Source: Lonicera japonica (taxonomy: Eukaryota; Streptophyta; Magnoliopsida; Dipsacales; Caprifoliaceae). Taken from it: DNA of 64,000 nucleotides. The notes under the pieces were generated by a model, which made no database searches, was not told the origin of the DNA, and saw nothing but the letters and a program-made list of their open reading frames with translations. Below, piece by piece: positions 12,808 through 23,900 of this stretch. Made by a program: the position numbers and the translations under genes. How positions within the stretch are numbered: the stretch's first letter is position 1; every line of letters starts with the position of its first letter. The stretch covers positions 22,600,011 to 22,664,010 of the forward strand of contig CM038467.1 in NCBI GenBank assembly GCA_021464415.1, given 5' to 3'.

Positions 12808-12995
12808 TCTACTTAACAAAACTAAGAAACCTTTCTGTAGTAATTTAAGTCCAAAGCCACATAGCTTTCTACTAAATAACAAATAAGCACTAGACTAACA
12901 AAAAAATGAAATCTCAAATTCAATAAATGATGACTTAACCAAACTAAGAAACCTTGCAGTAGTAATTTAAGTGAAAAGCCACATAGCTCACTCAA
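12808..12995. repeat. Imperfect ~123 bp tandem duplication in the CACTA
   Basis: ACTTAACAAAACTAAGAAACC...AGTAATTTAAGT..AAAGCCACATAGCT occurs at about 12811-12870 and again at about 12933-12991 with a few mismatches. It is non-coding, inside the 3' half of the CACTA. Confidence 0.6.
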
Positions 12996-13529
12996 ATAAA
13001 GTAAGCCTAAAAGGCAAATAAACTCTATCTAACACCACGACTCTTATCACGTTATAAGGCTATAATTAGAATTGACATTAACTTTATAAGAGAAGAATTT
13101 TGATTTTGGCTTTGGCTTACTCAAACTGAGAGCCAAGGAACTATATTTATATATGAAAATTAGGGTTCCAATAAGGAAGCAAAATAAATAAAAAGACAAA
13201 ATAGGAATTAATAGCCTATGTGACCATATCCTAATTAAAGGCAAAATCTCTTATTTATGGGAAGAACAAAAGATACATAATAACCTAACAATAATAATAT
13301 ACATTATATGATTTTCAACAAGAAGCAATGGACTCGATAACCTGTTACCTGCTCTAAGTATACTTGGTCTCGCTAGAACGGATCACAACAGTTTTCGAAA
13401 GCTGCAGCATACTCCTTTAGGTTTAGGTACACCTAGCTTCCACATATCTCGCCCTTCATCATTTCTGAGACCTGCTTTTGTCAAAAAATTCAGCAACTAC
13501 GAAGCATTGTAGGAGGAGGAGAGCATCGA

Positions 13530-13720
13530 CGATTGACGAGAGAGACCAGCGGGAATATTGGAGGTTTTGGAGAAAGAGAACAGCGGGAATATTTGGGAAT
13601 TTTGGCGAGAGAGAAACCAAGCAAGAGGAGAATGAAAATTTGGGGGTTTTGGCGAGAGAGAACAGCGGGAATATTTGGGGATTTTGGCCGGAGAGACACT
13701 AAGCGAGAGGGAGAATGAAA
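13530..13720. repeat. Purine-rich tandem repeats in the CACTA
   Basis: Units built on GGCGAGAGAGAA, CAGCGGGAATATTTGGG and GATTTTGG repeat about three to four times. Both strands read through as repetitive open frames (for example the peptide RENSGNIWGFW on +), which explains the ORFs here. On the - strand the region would be leader-like C/T-rich sequence. I see no known protein. Confidence 0.6.
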
Positions 13721-13815
13721 TTTTGGGATGAAAATTTGGCAGATTTGAGTTAACTTTCTTTTCTCATAAAAAAATATAATATTTTTTTATATTATTAATA
13801 ATTAAATTTATATAG

Positions 13816-14010
13816 TAACAGTTACTAACCAATTTTAACCGTTACTACCAAATTTTAGGACCGTTACTGAATTAAAAGTATATTTGAAATTAGTTAATTA
13901 GATATAGTAACGGTTTTAATTTATTCTGTAACGGACTACACACGTGGCAGGCTAGTAACGGACTTAGACCGTTACAGATATAAAAAAATGACCGTTACTA
14001 ATTCCTTGTT
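13816..14010. repeat. CACTA subterminal repeats, right
   Basis: About ten copies of CCGTTACT/AGTAACGG and variants lie in both orientations, mirroring those at 7340-7690. They lie directly inside the right terminal inverted repeat. Confidence 0.8.
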
Positions 14011-14021
14011 TTGGTGTAGTG

Positions 14022-17000
14022 AAACACATTTATGAACTCTGTTTAGGGTGTTTGTCTTTATTATATCTTATTATTATATGATGATTATATATCTATTACG
14101 ATTACGCAGGGTTTCTAACCATTCACTAAACGCTCAAGAAACAATTTTATAGCTCATTGATTATTCATACAGATTTTGGTTCCTTAATATAGAATTTTAA
14201 AATCATTATTTGTTCTTCCCCATGACAAAAAAATCTGGCATATATGTATTATTTTATACTTTCTAAATGACCTCCACCAACCTTTTAACAAATATATTCG
14301 TGTCCTTCATAAGCCTTTGACCCTAGAATCTTTCGAAATAATTTAATGTGAAACTGATTTTGCTTACAAACCTGCGCATGTTCTTATACTCTCTTTCCAT
14401 TAACTCTCTAACTTCAATTGTTGATTTCATGATTCATGAAATTTTCATGGAAATTGAAAGAGCCTCTCTCTGTGGAAGTTGTGAGGATTTGTGGAACTAC
14501 CTTCAACTATAATTGTTTATTGTTCACGTAAAATTATGCAAGAAGTTTTAGCATTATTGAGACCCGAGAGTGTGTAAATTGAACTTGAAATCATGCTTTA
14601 ATGGAGAAACTAATCATAGTCTCAAGAGTTTGGTTTTCAAATCTTAACGTAAAAATATCTAATGTTGATTGAACAAAATATGTTGTGTATGGAAAATACA
14701 AATGATGCGTATGTATGATAGATATTGAAATGGCAGATGATAATATTTTTATGAGCGCACACTTAAGGATGAACATGTTTTCCTAAAAGTGTTACTCTTT
14801 CTTTGTATTGCATGGTTCTTAATTTACATAAAAGTAACTATCCCTTTGAGAATTAAGAAGGATAACTTGAAACGAAATAACTAGAATCATCGTAGCATGG
14901 CACATGCAATTACTTGATATGTTAAGGTGAAATGGACACCTATTGAAGATTGGGCCTGGAACTTTGTTGAAAAAAGTACAAGACTTTAAATATGTGTGCT
15001 TGCATCAATGTATCACATTGAAAATATTGCATCCTTAAAAATATATAATTGCCAAATTATATAACTTTTTATTACCTTTTACTTATTGATTTTAAAATTT
15101 TAGTGTAGTCATAAAATTATGTAAAATGGAAGGGATGGAAAAAGTACTTTTACAAGTTATGGTTAATGGCTGCATGGCCATTCAACATCCAGCGAACAGG
15201 TTTATATATATATGGTTAATTAGTATTATCTATCAGTCTTATCTTCCTCCTCTTCTTTTCTTATTGATATTATATAAATCATATTTTCTATTGGCATATA
15301 TATTACTTGAGGTTTTGTCCATCTTCACACTGATTAGTGGTTAAGAGAATTTGGATAAACTCAATATATAAAAGGTTTTAATTATTCAAACTACTCTAGC
15401 ATCACAACTTTAGTTGTAATATTAATGTTAAGCAACTATTAGAATGAAGATGATCAATTTATATAAAATTCAAATTTAAGAATGCCATCTAATCAATGGT
15501 ACTCCACATTAATTTGCAAAAAGGAAGAAAAAAATTGGACCATTAGATGTGTTTTCAACCCATCAAATCAAGAAAGTCAACAACTTTTTATCTATCTTAT
15601 TCCACCAATTTTAATCTCTTATCTTTTTTCTCTATCTATTTTTATGAAATTCAAAATACATTAAATTTAAAACAAAATACCATGTAAGAATTTGTATATT
15701 TAAAATTATAGAAAACTATTATAATCCACTTTTGTTATTATTAACTAATGATCAAAATTTGTTTACAAACCAAAAAGAAATGTAAAGCATTTAGATGTGT
15801 TTTTAAGATATCAAATTACCCAATTACATAATACTTTTTTATTGTCTTTTTTCACCTTAATATAATAATAAAAATATACAATTTGAGATTTCCAAATTTC
15901 AAATTTTTTCACTTTTTCCCCTCACAATTTTTTTATAAATACAAGAACACTCTTTCTCTCTCACAAAATATATATATATATATTCTCTATTTCTTAAGAT
16001 TTTCACGGCTAAACACCCATCAAAATACTTGAGATTTTCTACTCTTTTTGTTGTTTACTCTTTTAAAGAATGTAATATTTTGTGGCTTACTTTTTTTTTA
16101 AAGAAGGTATATATATGGGCTTATGTAACTCATTTGAATAATGTATATATGGGTGCTCATTTTTTATTAGCAATTATTAACTCATTTAGTTGGAGATCGC
16201 AGCTTTATTTTATGATATGTATATTTAGTTGAGGATCCTATAATTATTTGTTTTAGTGGTAGCCTAGGTTAAGAATAGTGCATATGTTTTTGAATTTTTC
16301 CATTTATGTGTGTTGAATATCCATTTTATAGTCAAAAGGAATAGAAAGAAAAAAGTTTTCATGCATGCACGTGAGTTTTATACTTTTTTGATATCCCTGT
16401 ATAATATTATTTTGTTCGGTTTTTATCGCCCATCCCCGGTGGAGTCCACCCTATCTTCATGTATATGAGTTTTGTTAACCTCTTGTAGCGTTGTCTACCA
16501 TTTTATCACTCAAGCTAACCATTTTATACTCAAATTAATATGCTTTTTCATTTACGATTCAAGATTTGGCAAAAAAACTCGTAAACCCCACCTAATGGCA
16601 TTCTTATCTATGATAGTTTGTTAAGGTTTTCATAAAATGCCCGTGCATGTTACTAATATATATAATAGTTACATTTCTATCTTCACCTTTTCCCAATGGA
16701 TCTCCTCTTTTTCTGATTCTCATATATGTTGGTATGGATATGCATCTATTTATATAAAATGCGTATGTATCATTTTGCTCCATCGATGTGTATTCATTTA
16801 TGTAGTACTATTCTCCCATATATATACATATAACTTTTTGTATATTTAGATATCATTAAATTGATAGAATTTTTTTAACATAGAAGTATATTACAAAAAA
16901 AAAGTGGGTTAGACCCAAAAAATTATCTCTCTCAATTTATATATGATTTTTTTTGTATATTTACTTTTCCATCTTCATTAGTACTAATATATTTTATTAT

Positions 17001-17435
17001 TATTATTAATTTATGTTTAATGATGTTTGATTCTACAAGTATGAATATATGTTAGGGACAATGATAATTATACACAATCAATCACATGTCAACTTTTTGT
17101 ACTAAAGACAAAGTTAATTAACAAGGTATTTTGGTATATAGTTATTGCAATTGTATGTAATATCCTTTTATTTTATTTGAAGAAGTATGTTACATTACAT
17201 TACTAATAATAAATGTTCATAAATTATCAGTTAATTTAGATTTTGTTGCAATCTTTATTTTTATTTTTTGTTAACCAATTATTTGTGCTGTTACTAAGAC
17301 GAAATATTGTAAATAATTATGTAACTCTTATATATCTAGACTCATTTTAAGCACACAATTTTTTTTAATTTATTAAATATACATATATATATGAATTTGC
17401 AAAATGCCCGTGCATCGCAGGGGTTACAAAACTAA
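14022..17435. other. Right arm of the Helitron; no gene seen
   Basis: AT-rich DNA with (AT)n runs and only short, unconvincing ORFs. AAAATGCCCGTGCATGTTACTAAT at 16635-16658 looks like a second, decayed Helitron 3' end of the same family as the one at 17402-17435, so more than one Helitron insertion may be stacked here. Confidence 0.5.
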
Positions 17436-18523
17436 TTTTGATAATAACAATAACTTAATCATTTGTAATTTAACATGTTTCTTAAATTGAGTTTGCAGTT
17501 CATTATCTTATGAATTTAAGAAAAGCATAGATTATACTAAGAAAGCATGCCACATTACAAGGATCGTTGAAACTCTATCCGATTAAGTCAATAATGCATT
17601 GGATAAGAAAATGAAGATCAATCTCATCACATATGCTATTAATACAATTCATGAAGATCAAAGATCAAAGGAATGGATGAAAAATTTCAAGACAAATGAT
17701 GTAAGTGAAGATTAAATTGAATAAACAAATTAAAGAATTCAAAAATTCGTTAATTCGATAATTGAGTGAATGCTTAAGATTTATGTAAAGTTTCTTGGTT
17801 GATAATTTTTATAACTCAAACATATTCATGCATCAATCATAAATTAAATCTCTTTGAAAACATCACTTTTCCTAAACTGATTTTCAAATTAAATTTATTA
17901 TATATTCAAATGATCATATTTTGAGCTCTCATGAAAATAAGTGTCTTAGAAACATGGTATTAACATTTTAAGAGCATTATAATTGATTTTAGAGCAAAAT
18001 TATGAAAGTTCAATTTTTGGGATTTTTTCCTGATGAACAAAACGCATCAGTTGATTGATGGGTTTTGCTCAATCGACTGATGGCCATCAGTCGACTATTG
18101 CCTCAGAATATAGCCGTTGGATTTCTGATTTATTTTACCATTTGTTGTACCAAACCTCTCAAACAACTATATACTTTTTAGGATTATATATTGGACATCT
18201 AAGACACATTTTAACTAGCTTGAATCAATATACAAACTTATTTTTCATATATTCACAATATTCAAGAATTCCAGCCTTTGTATTGATCATATCATTCATC
18301 TTTGAGCTAAAATTATTGATCAATCTTGAAAATTTTGGTGTAAGTTTCATTTGTATCATGTAAACACTTGAGAGATATTGTTTATTAGTGTGTATTACCA
18401 AACAACTTCTATTATTTATTTGTGAGAGGATTTCTCATAGGATTAGTAAAAAAGTTTTCTTGTGTTGAGTGTGGTGGGAAAAATCATACTTGCTTGAGTG
18501 TTGTGAGAAGAATAATACTTGTA

Positions 18524-18830
18524 GGCCTCGTTTGATTCGAATATTAAAAAGTGAGATGTGATTATTAATACAACTTTTTTTATAATACTTTATTTGGTTC
18601 GTATAAATGTGTTGGAATTACTAATACTGAGACTAACTTAATACCACTCTTTGTGGTATAATTTAATACCAAGGGGTGTAGTATTGTTTATCTAGGATTA
18701 AGAAAAATGAATCATGTATTTTCAAAAAGGCCATTACTACTATAATATTTTAAAAAATACCACTACCATCACCCCCCCCCCCCACGACCACTACTACTAT
18801 TATTATTATTATCATAACATGGTATTCCAA

Positions 18831-18869
<39 letters not shown>

Positions 18870-19071
18870 TTTTGTTATTCCAAAATATAATCCCTTATAC
18901 GAGTTACAGAACCAAACATGGTATTAACATCAACATGAGATATCTCAGTATTAACACTGCATTAATCAAACAAGGTATTGGTATTAAATTAATACCAGGA
19001 TTAATAATCCAGTACTAATAATGCTGATATTATTAATCCCACTGACCATAATACCTGAATCAAACGAGGTC
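18524..19071. mobile_element. Tourist-like MITE inside the solo LTR, 548 bp
   Basis: The terminal inverted repeats are GGCCTCGTTTGATTCG and CTGAATCAAACGAGGTC. The flanking trinucleotides are GTA and ATA, which could be a mutated TWA-type PIF/Harbinger TSD. The interior repeats GGTATTAA/TTAATACC, a C10 run (about 18773) and (TTA)n/(AAT)n arrays (18796-18869). The copy of this LTR at 53477-55004 lacks the element, confirming it as an insertion. Confidence 0.7.
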
Positions 19072-19458
19072 ATAGAGTATAGTGAAAAATATTACACTTG
19101 TAAAAGTTTGATTTTCACCCGTAAGAAAATCGGTTAATGGAACTTCTCGGGGGAACTACTCGGGCATGGACGTATAGTCTAAATAACCGAACCGCGAGAA
19201 CAAAACGTCATTGGCTCATTTAGTTTAATCTTTTTAACTCAAGCTCTCTATTTACTCCCATTTATATTTGTTACTTGTTCTTGAGATTGATTGCTTTGCA
19301 TATTTTGTTGATATACATTAAGTTAAAGTATTATTGCTTAAACTTTCTTTGAAACTATTTTAATTTCGCATTTAGTTTTAAAAACTATATTCACCCCCCT
19401 TCTAGGGTTGTTTTTCGACGTACACACCCATTTAACGTAATACTAATTTAGACACTTA

Positions 19459-19758
19459 GGTTCCGTTTGATAACAACATGAAAAAGAAAAATAAAAATAC
19501 TTGATTTAGTAAGAAGTTGGAAAATAAGTTAAGACATGTGATAAGATATTATTCATTTCATACTCATTTTATGAGTAGATGTACCGCATCTTTCATAACT
19601 TTTTATGAAAAAATTTTCTTTTTCAACTACCAAAGAAAATTTTTCCCATAGAAAAAGTTACAAAGTAATAAGACATCTCATCACATATCTTAATTTATCT
19701 TCCAACTTCTCAAAAAAATCAACTGTTTTTTTTTGCTATGTTGTTATCAAACGGACTC
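19459..19758. mobile_element. Tourist-like MITE, 300 bp
   Basis: The terminal inverted repeats are GGTTCCGTTTGATAACAACAT and ATGTTGTTATCAAACGGACTC (imperfect at the outermost bases), with TSD TTA on both sides (19456-19458 and 19759-19761), typical of PIF/Harbinger MITEs. It interrupts copy B of the tandem duplication, which reads through when it is removed. Confidence 0.85.
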
Positions 19759-19945
19759 TTAATTTATTTTCTCTTAAGTAGTATTACACTTACCGAATAA
19801 TTTTATGAAATGTTTATGCAACCGTTAAAATTAGGTGGTAATAATATCGAATAAGAAAAACATTTTCTTTTTTTTTTTTCTTTTTGCTATATACAAACTA
19901 TGATTACCTTGGAGATCATGCATTAAGTCAATGCAGTGGAACGAT

Positions 19946-20853
19946 TATTCAATTCCTCCATTTGCTTACAAGATAAATGATGAGGTGGCAAAACCCAATT
20001 GGGTACCGTGAATGTCGCAATTTCTTGGCCAATTTTACGTTAACACGTTGGCATAAAACAGAGAAGGATTTTTGGAAATATTTGGTCCGAAGATTTTTCT
20101 CGCTTGCGGTTCCAAATTAAAGAGTACACCCTTGATTAGTCTAACTTCTCCCTTCTCGTGAGAATCTCATAACTCTCTATGGTTTTGATCAATGATTAAA
20201 ATTAAATATCTCCATTTGTATGAACTCAAATCAAACATAAACTAGCATTTGGCACGTTGAAATTGTGTATACACGTTTGTTTTCTAATTCTATCCATATA
20301 AATATTTTTTTATGCAATATATAATATAGTATAGATAACCTAAATAATGTGATTTTTTTGGTATTTTAAAACTGTGTTAAACTTTTATTTCAACATATCA
20401 TAACTAAAAGCGCACACTTGGGCTTGGAAGATCTCGAAAAATATTTTTGGTTTGTATGAGTAGTAAAAAAAGAGTCTTAAGTAAAAGATCTCAAAGTAAA
20501 AAGTGTAATTAACTTAAATCAGTATAATCGGTTATTTGACCTAGTTGATCATTTGTGAGTTTAAAATTAATTTTCGGTATCAAATTAAAAATAAGCTTAT
20601 ACTGTAATACAACTTGGCCGAGAATTCTCCCCAACTTCGTGGAAGTGTAGTGAAGTCATATATTGCATAGTACTAAAAAGAAGGTTAGACCATGTAATGC
20701 TTCTTTGTAATTTTCAACAAGTTATCATTTGTTCAAACTCACGGTTCATCTCTTCTTCCTCTTTCATTTCATTAGGCACAAAAATCTAAAATAACATTCT
20801 GCTTGAGTGGGGCCGTATGGGCCCAACTAGTCCAAAGACCAATTGCTCTAACT
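19946..20853. other. Upstream region of the ABCG gene
   Basis: This ~0.9 kb between the transposon stack and the ABCG gene shows no mobile-element ends and no ORF with a recognisable product. It is the only candidate for the gene's own proximal promoter DNA. The nested insertions have moved anything further upstream about 18 kb away. Confidence 0.5.
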
Positions 20854-20861
20854 CTATATAT
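20854..20861 (+). promoter_or_regulatory. Candidate TATA box of the ABCG gene
   Basis: CTATATAT lies 80 bp before the ABCG ATG, which would put transcription start near 20885. A six-codon upstream ORF (ATG 20885-20887, stop TGA 20903-20905) would be in the leader only if transcription starts at or before 20885. Confidence 0.5.
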
Positions 20862-20940
20862 TTAGTGTGAAGCATTCATACTGCATGCCAATCAGTCTGA
20901 ATTGAAATTCAACTCAACACCATTGCACATTAAACCAAAA

Positions 20941-23900
20941 ATGAAGGGACCAAGGGAGTTGGAAACTAATATTTCAATAAGTGACGGTGTTTTTATGACA
21001 TGGGAGGATTTGTGGGTGACAGTTTCAGATGGTGGAAACGGCCATGGCGGCAAACCCATCCTTCAAGGCCTCACCGGCTATGCCCAGCCCGGAGAAATAT
21101 TGGCGATAATGGGTCCTTCTGGAAGTGGCAAGTCCACTCTTCTTGACGCTTTAGCAGGTATATATACGACTCCATATTATAAACTCAAGACGAAATTCAA
21201 TTGCCATAAAGTTGTCATGTTTTTTAATTGCTCATTTTATTCATACACTCTTTCTTTTTCATAAAAAATATTTTTGTCATGTTTTTTAATTGCTCATTTT
21301 ATTCATACGCTCTTTCTTTTTCATAAAAAATATTTTTGCAACATTGAACGTTTAGTTTTATGCTCAACTATTGGGCCACTTATTACTTCTAGTAAGTTTT
21401 TATGTTCAAATTAAATATATGCCAGGTAAGATAGTATTTATATATATGTAATGGTTGAGTCTAGAGACTAGGCACGAAAAGAATGCGCAAAACAGTGATA
21501 TATTTGTATCGCTTAAATAGATCTTAAAAGTTCTACTTTTAATTTGCAATTGGTTCATATGTAATCGAAATTGTTTTTAATATATATATATATATTTTAT
21601 ACAAATGAAATGCTTTTTTTATACAAATAAAATGCTCTATGCTGTTTAGTTTGATGAGAAATGACTACTGACGGTTTGACTCAGAAGGTGGGAAAGGATG
21701 TAAATGGAAATTATAATCTTTCCGTCTACAATCAATAAAGGTGTGTTTGATTGCAAGCGTAAAATTTGCATAGAAAGAAAATAAGTTACCGGCAATTGAA
21801 TTGCCTAGAATTGAGTTGCATGGAAAATGTAGTGTAGTGTGTTTGATTGCCTTAATTTTCTACCCGAAAAATATTGGTTGTATTATGGCATTTTTAATAT
21901 AGAAAAAATAATTGATATATTTTTTTACATAATTATATAGTCATGATGGATCTTATTTAATTGATCTTGATTATTATATTTTAAATATTAAATTTTTATA
22001 TTATTTTGAATTTTATATTTCAAATTATAGCATTTTTAATGTAGAAAATAGTAAAAACTTTGTCTCGTGAACCATACCCAAGCATGGAAAACAAAAAACC
22101 ACCTCCCCCCAAAGAAAACATTTTCTTCAATTGTCTTGAAAATGCAAATGTGTGAGTCAAAAGTAGGAATTGAATAACTTAAAAAAAAAAAGTCAATCAA
22201 ACACCTTGAGTTATCAAATTAAATAAAAAATACTCATTTTTCATAAAAACTTGTTATCAATCAAACACGCCTTAAATAAATTTAGGACTAGACCTCTGGC
22301 CCAGCCCCAAAAAATATCATCATCCACTGATTAAAAAAAAGCAGCGCACCAACAGCTCATCTTTTCCCAGAACTTGGTAACCCCTTCAAGCCCCTCCAAT
22401 AGTCAAAACAGCTCTAGAAAATCAAAACTCAAAATATTATTTTCCCTTAGTACTGTACAAGCGATAATCCTAATCTAAGAGCCGCATTAAATGTGTGCCG
22501 TATCTCATTATTTGTCCTGAACAAGTTTTTAATCCGTGTGATCAGACGTATTTATAAATTTATATATATATATATATATATTAATTATTTTTTTTATTAG
22601 ATAGACTTTAAATTAAAGATATATAACTATTTTTTTTAATTATAGGAATTCCATAAAAACAACATATCAAAAAGGGATTGAAGAACTGATACTAAACAAT
22701 AACATTAAAAATTTAGTGCTAGACTCGTGTAAAAGAAATAAAATATTAAAGTCTTGATAAACTCTAATAGTGTATATATATATAAATACAATGCAATAAA
22801 TATAAATACATGTGGTAGTTAAATATAAATAGTATACATATAAATAATAGTAAATATATAAAATATAATAGTATATATATATAAATATAATGCAATAAAT
22901 ATAATTACGCTCGGCAACTAAAGAGCCTTGTTAACATTTAATGCAATAAATTATTCTCACTCCTCTCATGTTATATATATACTATTAGATAGATTTGTAG
23001 TATAGTTAAAGTGCTCCCCGATTAGCTCGTACCCCGTTAGGGATTCTTGAAAGGCGCTCTTGTTGATCTTTCAAGGAATATATTGTAATGTGGAACTGGC
23101 AATAAGTGTGCTCGAGCAAAAGAGTGGGGTCAATAATAGAGCAAAAGAATTGGCTGACATAGAAATTAGGAGTAATTAAGAGGACCAAGTGTTGGATTTA
23201 CTAATGTCGCTCAAAGATTTTTTTCTTAAATCTTTTATTTATTTTAAAAATTGATGAGACTATGATTAACTTATTTAGTTAATTTTTTTTAACCGCAGGA
23301 AGATTGGATTCCAACACAAGACAAAGTGGTGATATTCTAATTAATGGTCACAAACAAGAACTGGCTTATGGAACATCGGTATGGTGAAATCTCACGACAA
23401 AGCATTTTCTTGCTGCTTTTTTTTATTTCCTTTTTACACACACTAAATTAAAAGTCTTATTTAAGAAAACGTACAACAATGACAAAAATATCTGTATAAT
23501 ATTGTATAATTTCCGATCTACCCAAAGCTTCAATGAACCACCTGCAGGCTTACGTGATGCAAGATGACACACTTATGACAACACTAACCGTTAAAGAAGC
23601 AGTTTACTATTCCGCGGAACTTCAACTACCCGACTTTATGTCAAAGTCCGAGAAGAAAGAGAGAGCCGAAACAACCATAAGAGAAATGGGCTTACAAGAT
23701 TGCGCAAACACGAGAATAGGTGGATGGGGCCAAAAAGGCCTTAGCGGAGGGCAAAAGAGAAGAGTAGGCATCTCTATTGAAATTTTAACGCGCCCGAAAC
23801 TTCTCTTCCTCGACGAACCAACAAGTGGCCTTGACAGTGCGGCTTCCTATTATGTCATGAGCAGAATCGCGCGTCTAGATAAACGCGAGGGGAGGACAAT

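Larger units (their letters stand above)
7324..14021. mobile_element. Pack-CACTA transposon (En/Spm), 6.7 kb
   Basis: The element begins CACTACACCAAAACA and ends TGTTTTGGTGTAGTG, a perfect 15 bp terminal inverted repeat, and is flanked by the 3 bp TSD AAA (7321-7323 and 14022-14024), as CACTA elements require. Both ends carry arrays of the subterminal motif CCGTTACT/AGTAACGG. No TNPA/TNPD transposase is recognisable. The interior instead carries exons of a polygalacturonase and part of a GT92 glycosyltransferase (10313-11722, - strand). Family knowledge: CACTA elements with captured gene pieces occur in plants and are mobilised by autonomous relatives. Confidence 0.9.
5545..17435 (+). mobile_element. 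Non-autonomous Helitron, split by a CACTA element
   Basis: The 5' end is TCTAATAACTAATACTAAT, preceded by host A (5544). The 3' end has the hairpin-type sequence CCCGTGCATCGCAGGGG, then TTACAAAACTAA, followed by host T (17436): the TC...hairpin...CTRR pattern between A and T that defines Helitrons. The two ends sit exactly where the LTR is split. The element is 11.9 kb, or about 5.2 kb without the CACTA at 7324-14021. No Rep/helicase domain is visible in 5545-7323 or 14022-17435. These arms are AT-rich with only short spurious ORFs and contain the motif ACACGTGTCC near 5590. Confidence 0.7.
5519..19424 (+). mobile_element. Solo LTR split by a Helitron
   Basis: The LTR starts TGTTGACCTAGAAGGTC (5519), is interrupted after 5544, resumes at 17436 (TTTTGATAATAACAATA) and ends ...TTTTTCGACGTACA at 19424. 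It matches, in opposite orientation, the LTR at 53477-55004 (start TGTTGACATTGAATGTC, end TTTTCGACCAACA; shared CACCCCC..AGGGTTG block near the 3' end). The 5 bp flanks are CACTT and CACCC. The unoccupied parent sequence in copy A reads CACCC, so the left TSD copy appears to carry two C-to-T changes. Without the Helitron and the MITE at 18524-19071 the LTR is about 1.46 kb. No internal retrotransposon domain or second LTR is present, hence solo LTR. Confidence 0.75.
1691..19945. repeat. Tandem duplication, copy B, split by insertions
   Basis: Removing the insertions leaves 1691-2030, 3421-3526, 5454-5518, 19425-19458 and 19762-19945. Joined, these follow copy A in order (ATAATCACACAACTA, GTGGTTCTACTAGTA, AAAATTTGTAGTTCAC, CCATTTAACGTAATA, AATTAGGTGGTAATAAT, AGTCAATGCA). 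Copy B was therefore a ~730 bp unit opened to ~18 kb by two hAT elements, an LTR element (itself split) and a Tourist-like MITE. Confidence 0.65.

Noticed and set aside
13478..13718. Overlapping ORFs with repeated GIFGNFGERE-like peptides
   Set aside because: Frames are open on both strands because the DNA is a tandem repeat; no known protein and no splice support.
18055..18363. 102-codon ORF
   Set aside because: Lies within the solo LTR; the homologous stretch of the other LTR copy does not keep the frame.
20902..20940. Upstream extension of ABCG ([12 protein letters not shown])
   Set aside because: The frame is open but begins at TTG; the first in-frame ATG is 20941 and fits family N-termini.
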